64,000 nucleotides of DNA from contig JAJJXM010000068.1 of assembly GCA_024516155.1 (NCBI GenBank), positions 1 through 64,000 on the forward strand, given 5' to 3'. The notes below the pieces were generated by a model that was not told the DNA's origin, did not search any database, and was given only the letters and a program-made list of their open reading frames with translations. The translations under genes were made by a program, and so were the position numbers. This DNA is from Pyronema omphalodes (Eukaryota > Ascomycota > Pezizomycetes > Pezizales > Pyronemataceae). This document shows positions 58,479 through 64,000 of the stretch, piece by piece (position 1 is the first letter of the stretch; the number at the start of each line of letters is the position of its first letter).

Positions 58479-59053
58479 CCGCAGCAAGAAATGACGTTCA
58501 TGATCGACGGTCCCTTACAACAGGAAAAACCCTTGCCGAAATCCATAACCACCTACCAGCTTAAATGAACAGAGCTAACCTAGGTTATCAAGACAACGCT
58601 GAGAAGCATCGACTCCCGTCCCCAAATTATCAGCCAGAAGATTCGTTATGGTGGAACGCTCGAAATTGGAAAACTCATCCACCCTCCCAGAAACTAGACA
58701 ACAAATGCTATCGCCAAAGTATCCATCTATGCCTCCTGATTGGAACCACACCCGACAATGACATGTCACAATGTCCAACATGTCCCCCATTTGCAACCAG
58801 ATGCAAATCATCCCTATCCCGGTCAACAATCAGACCCACCACCCCCTGTGGAGATGGACAGTGAAGATGAATACTTCATCGACTCTATTCTCGACTCTCG
58901 AATTCACAGGCAGAAACTCCAGTATATGGTGAAGTGAGAAAGATACAACATGCCCGATTGGGAACCGGCCGAACTCAACTCTGACAGTAAAGCCATCGAC
59001 GACTTCCATAAGAAGTACCCCGACAAACCGGGATCCCACCCCAATTCATTCTA
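58479..59053 (+). pseudogene. GyC pol C-terminus (integrase tail and chromodomain), degraded
   Basis: Reads in pieces LTTGKTLAEIHNHLPA, stop, MNRANLGYQDNAEKHRLPSP, NYQPEDSLWWNARNWKTHPP and then a chromodomain: DEYFIDSILDSRIHRQKLQYMVK, stop (TGA), ERYNMPDWEPAELNSDSKAI and KYPDKPG. The order matches the end of GyA pol, but the sequence is a separate family. Two stops and a frameshift make it non-functional. The 5' part is lost at the LTR fragment. Confidence 0.78.
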
Positions 59054-59520
59054 GAAGTTACTTCGCCGGAGCTCAGTCCAAGGAGGTGATCCTGTCACAG
59101 CTTGGAAATTATTACTCTCCCCTCTGGGTCATTCATTGATCTATTATCATTCGTTTCATTAGGGTGTTTCACGCTTCAATTATGCAGTGTTTAAGGATTG
59201 GATTAAGCTTAATCACTAGTTCAATGGGCAACCTAGGCGCGGTACTCATGTTCTTAAAAGCCTTTTTGCAAAAGGACCTCCGGAGCTCCTTGTGGCATTT
59301 TAATATAATCTCACACTATTGATTATAGCTCATTGAACACTGGAGAGACAGCGCTACGAGCAACTTAGGTTAGCCCAACAACAGCACAGTTCGTAACTGC
59401 TGAAAACTGTTCCTGGATCTTTTAGTGCTAAGAGACGGTAACAAAAACTTTCCACAGCGTCTCACCCCCCTATTCCCGGAAAAACATCCACAACCATACG
59501 ATAGGTCACGACTCTGCAGA
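59054..59520 (+). repeat. GyC polypurine tract and 3' LTR (at least partial)
   Basis: After the pol remnant, aaggaggtgatcc precedes tgtcacagc at 59093, a typical polypurine tract and LTR start. The LTR runs to 59520, where GyB-2 begins; whether it is complete is not known because no second copy is visible. No gene is seen in it. Confidence 0.55.
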
Positions 59521-60905
59521 TGTGAACCTGGGCACAGTCCTAACTATGCGGAGGCTTTTCCGGTTGTCTCTCAAGTATTCTGTCCTGGTGTGGACAGACG
59601 CTTCGTTCCCAAGAACTAAAAGAACTTATTCCAAAGATAAGCTAGGAAGAGAATTAACCGATCACAGGCCGGATAAACTTAAGGGTCGTCTTCGGAGGTA
59701 TTCGTTGGTGTAGATTTGGTATCGTCGCGTAGAGGATCAATGGATGATGATGGAGGAGACAGAGGGAAGACATAGGGTCTTTTATAGACTTTCGTCTACA
59801 AGTTCGCCCAGCCTTCCTTGGGGAACCAACTGCCAAACTGAGCTTAGGAGATAAGACATGGGTCAAAGCTGTGACGCATCTGCTGAGGCTTGCATCTTGC
59901 TAAGAACGCAATTAAATTAATTGCTCACTTGCCTAATGCTCGCCCTGGTCAGATTAATCCTTGATATAGCTCACCGTACTACCACACCTTCCAATGAGGT
60001 GCTGGGGTTATGCGTCACACCGGAGGGCAACTCCGTCTGACTGCATCATGCATGAACTCTTGTGATAATGACGCATGAGTCATTTATCGTATGAGTCGCC
60101 CCATCATAGATCTCCCTAGAGAATCTCGATCGCAAGTAGAGGTCACTGACATCATAAGGCATACCATGCCCTACCGGAGCGCACTGCCCCGTCACATTCC
60201 TGTGTGATGTCATATGTGCCCCACCTGCGCGCACTTGCGCGCAGCCATACCCTGGTGTGGATGCAACCGCCGTATTGTTTCCAAGTTGGCAGTTCTAGGC
60301 CCAAGGACGCGTCATATCAGTTTCATCAAGCAGGTTTCCTGAGTGGAATTCCCTGCTGGACGTCGTCTCATGCTGATGCACTGTTGACCCTTGTCCTGCA
60401 GTCCACTCCTGTTCGCTGACTAGACTCTGCCTTATCTCTCGCCCAACTGTTCACCCAACTAGTAACACCGGACGACACTCCTGCGCCGCATCTGCATCTT
60501 CCTGGAATCTTCTGTTCCTATGCAGCCCCAATCGTAGCCGTGTATTGCCGAACTCTCCTCTGGTATAAGGAGGTGACCTTTCGTCGTCTTCTTCGTTCTC
60601 CATCAGCGTCGTTCGTAGTTGTCTCAAGGGTAAGTCGACACCCTTGAGGAAAGTATTCCTTTCCCCTTCTCCGTCCTGAGTCTTCCCAAACTGACAGTGA
60701 ATAATAGTTTCGACGCCTCGGGCCGGGATCCTCGTGAGGTCCTATCGGAAAGTCACGAATCACGTGACGTGGCTAGCCGGAGCTCCTCTGGGGGTTCCGG
60801 CCCGGGATACTAACTTAATTATTCATTCTCCTGTCGAGTTTGCCATATTCTCCATAGCGTTATATATGATACCTATTCTATTCTCACACATTATAGGGTG
60901 TGACA
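59521..60905 (-). repeat. GyB-2 3' LTR
   Basis: 1385 bp, diverged from the GyB-1 LTRs at many sites. It has one copy of the 24-25 bp unit that is duplicated in GyB-1, which accounts for the length difference. The palindrome CTGCGCGCA-CT-TGCGCGCAG is kept; the CRE-like site is altered (TGATGTCA). Confidence 0.9.
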
Positions 60906-61076
60906 CCACCTCCCCCCTGTTCAAGCTTCGTCCCGAAGCTCGTAGTTCATCATTCTGTGGTCGCACCTCGCCGCAGCCAAGTGATTAAGTGATCAATTAT
61001 AGATGTAGTCCTCCAGCCCCTACATCCTACTACCAACTCGACCTAATGAAAACCTCGTGGGGAAAAACATTAAGCC

Positions 61077-63945
61077 TTAATCCTTGAGTCGGTAGTCCCT
61101 CGGAGAATCAGGATGCTTAAGATGGAATTCTCTTAGCTTCTCCTGACCACCTACTGAAAAGTTGTCAAAGGGTTCCGCCGTCCAATCTTTCTTGTTAGGC
61201 CACCCACGCCATTTAACGAGGTAAAGTACTCTGTTTCCTGATTTGTAACTGCTCATAATTTCATCAATGTCGTACTTCTCGCTTCCCTCAACATCGTCTG
61301 CTTCCCTAAGTATTTTGTTTGGGTCTGGTGGAGCTCTTGTACCGGTGTGGAAAGGCTCAAGTAGGGAAATATGAAAGACATTATGAATCTTCCATTTTCG
61401 TGGTAATGTGAGACGTAGTGCTGTTGGGGATATGACTTTTTCAATCTGAAATGGACCGTGAAGTTTGTGATCCAATTTATGTGATGGTCGTCGTGTTTTG
61501 CTATGTCGTCCATCAAGCATAACCAAGTCTCCAACTTGGTAAGTAGGGGCCTCCTTTCGTTGTAGGTCTGCATACTTTTTCATTCTTTCTTGTGCTTTCT
61601 GTAAGGATAACTTTGCTCCTTCGTGCACAGTATGCATCCAGTGGGCGTATGCTTTGCTGGCAGGATTTCGCACAGCCGTAGCAGTAGGGTTGCTGGCAAT
61701 GGGATTGTAACCGTAATTTCGCATAAAAAGGTGAAACTCCTGTAGCGGTGGTTACTGAGTTGTTGTAGGCAAACTCTGCCATTGGCAACAAGTCAACCCA
61801 ATCGTCCATCTCATGATTGAGAAAAGAGCGGAGGTAAGCTTCAATTGTCTGGTTAAGTCGTTCCGTCTGACCGTCTGTTTGAGGGTGGAACGCTGTGGAC
61901 ATTCTAGGCTTGATAGCTAGTGTCCCAAGAAATGCTTTCCAGGTCGTACTTGTGAACCTGGAGTCCCTATCCGAAACAATATCTGTTGGCAGCCCATGTA
62001 ACTTCCATATTTCTTTAGCAAAGATCCGGACAAGGTCTGCAGTTGTCTTGCCGTCCTTTTGCAGTGGTATAAAGTGGGCCATCTTCGAAAATCGATCAAC
62101 TACTACCCAGAGTTGATCACATCCATTTGATTCCGGTAGGTCCGTAATGAAGTCCATGGCGATTGATTGCCATGGGGCATAAGGTAATTCCCAAGGTTGA
62201 AGTAATCCATACTTCAGGTGCCGTGCCTTTTTGTCTTTTTGACATTCCATACAACTCTCAACATAGTTTATTATTCCTTCTTCCATCTTCGGCCACCAGA
62301 AGTTTCTTCGAATTAATTCAATAGTCTTATCTTGTGCAAAGTGACCTGCAATTTTAGAGTCATGTTCGGATTCAAGAACTGTATTTACCAAATCCTTTGG
62401 TACCCATAGTTTTACTTTTCGATAGAGAATGCCATCTTCTATTGTCAGTGGTTCCTTTATTTTCTTCGTTGCCTCCACGTAAATCTGATCGAGTTTTCCA
62501 GCTTCCTTAACCATCTTCAAAAATTCTGCTGACCATTTAACCAAGGGAATAGAGGAAAGACGCGCTGAAGAAATAATAAAAGATGTTCCTTCTCCAGCAC
62601 TGCTGATTGACGAAATTGATGCAAAATGATTCTTATGTAGGATCGTCGTAATCGGCTGATCTTCACCTCCCCCCTTTTCAGGGCGGAACTCCGGACGCCT
62701 AGATAGAGCATCAGGTTTCCCATTCTTAACCCCGGGTCTGTAATAAATTTTGAAGTCAACGCCAGCAAGCTCTTGAGCCCATCTAGCTTGACGTCGATTG
62801 AGTACTTTTGTTGTTGTAAAATACTCAAGGTTTTGGTGGTCGCTGTAAACCTCCACAGTAAACATTGCTCCTTCAAGATATCTTCTCCATACTTTAAATG
62901 AGTCCACAATAGCTAATGGTTCTTTGTCGTGAACCTGATAATTTATCTCAGCAGGAGTGAATTTTCTTGAATGGAAAGCAATTGGGTGCAACTTTCCATC
63001 ATCCCCTTTCTGGGACAGAACTGCGCCTAAAGCAAAATCCGAAGCATCAGTCTCAACTATACAAACCTTTCTTGGATCAAAATGACACAAGATTGGTGCT
63101 GTTGTAAATCGATTCTTCAGTTCGTCAAATGCCAATTCCATAGCGACAGTCCATTCCCATTTCTTTGGATCGCCTTTCGTAGATTCTGTAAGAGGACGAC
63201 ATATTCTTGGGAAGTCCTTAATGAATCTCCGATAGAAGTTAGCGAATCCAAGAAAGCCTTGTACTGCCTTCAAGGACTTTGGGGGTTCCCATATAAGGAC
63301 GGTTTCCACCTTGTCCTTAGCCATTTCAATCCCATTTTCACTGATAATATATCCCAGAAATTCCACTTTCTTTTGTCCCCAGACACATTTTTCCGGTGAT
63401 ATAACCAACCCATTTTCTTCCAACCTTTTAAAACTTCTTTTACCAATTCGTCATGTTTTTCCTCTGTCTCAGCATATATGAGAACATCATCAATATACAC
63501 AATTACTCCCTGATCCAACATGTCCCTAAAGATATGATTCATCATATCTTGGAATGTGGCCGGAGCATTGCTAAACCCAAAAGGCATAACCAGAAATTCA
63601 TATAACCCATATCGGCATCTGAAAGCCGTTTTCCATTCATCTCCTTCTTTTATTCGAATTAGATGGTATCCATTCTTTAGATCCATCTTTGTAAATATTT
63701 TAGCTCCTCGAACTCTGTCCTGTAACTCTGACATGAGTGGGAGCGGGTATCGGTTGGCAATTGTTATTTTATTGATGCCCCGATAGTCAACACATAACCG
63801 AAGACCTCTGCCATGGGCCTTTGGGACGAAGAGAATAGGAGCTGCTGCCGGTGACTTGGAAGGTCTGATTTTTCCAGTGCGCAGCATATCCTTCAACCAT
63901 TCTCTCAGTGTCTCAAGCTCAACTTCGTTAAGAGCGTAGACAGGT
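61077..63945 (-). pseudogene. pol: GyB-2 pol, two single-base frameshifts
   Basis: About 955 codons matching GyB-1 pol: reverse transcriptase ([35 protein letters not shown]), RNase H, integrase (MDFITDLP, SDRDSRF, TDGQTERLN) and chromodomain (KYDIDEIMSSYK, YLVKWRGWPNKKDW). One base is missing near 63427 (VLKRLEENG becomes VLKGWKKMG), and one T is extra near 61722 (FYANYGYNP becomes FYAKLRLQS). Catalytic residues are otherwise kept. The 5' end is truncated at 63945. Confidence 0.9.
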
Positions 63946-64000
63946 TGTTGAAGTGACGCCTAAGGCCGGTGTGGGCTAGGGTTACTAGGTGCTATATTAG
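63946..64000. other. Unassigned sequence at window end
   Basis: 55 bp with no match to any element in the window. It could be another insertion or the original flanking DNA. Confidence 0.4.

Larger units (their letters stand above)
59521..63945 (-). mobile_element. GyB-2: second GyB copy, 3' LTR and most of pol
   Basis: Minus strand. The 3' LTR is at 59521-60905, followed by a polypurine tract (aggggggaggtgg) and pol read leftwards from about 63945. Alignment with GyB-1 stops abruptly at 63945 within the region before the reverse transcriptase (after the [11 protein letters not shown] block). The remainder, gag and the 5' LTR are either deleted or displaced beyond the window. Confidence 0.9.

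Noticed and set aside
1..64000. Repeat-induced point mutation as the cause of the nonsense codons
   Set aside because: The lesions I can compare are mixed (G to T, G to A, C to T, indels in C-runs) and copies such as LINE-D1 and LINE-D2 are nearly identical; no CpA to TpA flood is visible.

Overview
This window looks like one block of nested retrotransposons from a filamentous fungus. I find no cellular gene, tRNA, rRNA or CRISPR array. The fungal assignment is inference from the element types: LINEs of the Tad type (ORF1 with CCHC knuckles; ORF2 with APE-like endonuclease, reverse transcriptase, RNase H and a C-terminal Cys/His motif) together with Ty3/Gypsy chromoviruses carrying a chromodomain. 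The phylum cannot be fixed from the sequence.

Names used here: LINE-A to LINE-G for LINEs, NAE-1 to NAE-9 for about 2 kb retroposons that encode only an ORF1-like coiled-coil protein, and GyA, GyB and GyC for three Gypsy families. Layout: 1-3073 LINE-A inserted in LINE-B. 3074-4001 LINE-C 5' end (-), inside the gag of an old GyA copy (GyA-1, -). 4187-15173 NAE-1 (+), split by full-length LINE-D1 (5603-14588), itself split by NAE-2 (9539-11513, -). 15174-15570 and 24581-24653 GyA-1 leader and LTR, split by full-length LINE-D2 (15571-24580, -), itself split by NAE-3 (21183-23178, +). 24668-25550 NAE-4, followed by NAE-5 (-), split by LINE-E (26529-39773), which holds the complete Gypsy GyA-2 (30572-36979) and a GyA solo LTR (38466-38999). 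40002-53779 degraded pieces, then NAE-6 (-) holding NAE-7 (-) holding the intact chromovirus GyB-1 (43245-52205, -). 53781-57640 LINE-F, NAE-8 and LINE-G. 57641-63945 GyB and GyC remnants and a second GyB copy running toward the window end. Most complete insertions were delimited by target-site duplications (TSDs): 13-15 bp for LINEs and NAEs, 5 bp for Gypsy elements.

How the parts may work together: the NAEs lack reverse transcriptase but share with the LINEs a 5' terminal motif, a purine-rich 3' region and a 3' hairpin (AACC, variable loop, GGTT) followed by a short-repeat tail. Each tail type on an NAE has a matching LINE in the same window. This suggests ORF1-only parasites mobilised by partner LINEs, comparable in logic to mammalian HAL1 but with long ORFs kept open. 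GyA-2 has a textbook -1 frameshift signal between gag and pol, and both GyA and GyB show leader-LTR complementarity suggesting Tf1/sushi-type self-priming. GyB-1 has near-identical LTRs and two intact ORFs and is the best candidate for a recently active element; LINE-D2 has an intact 1339-codon ORF2.
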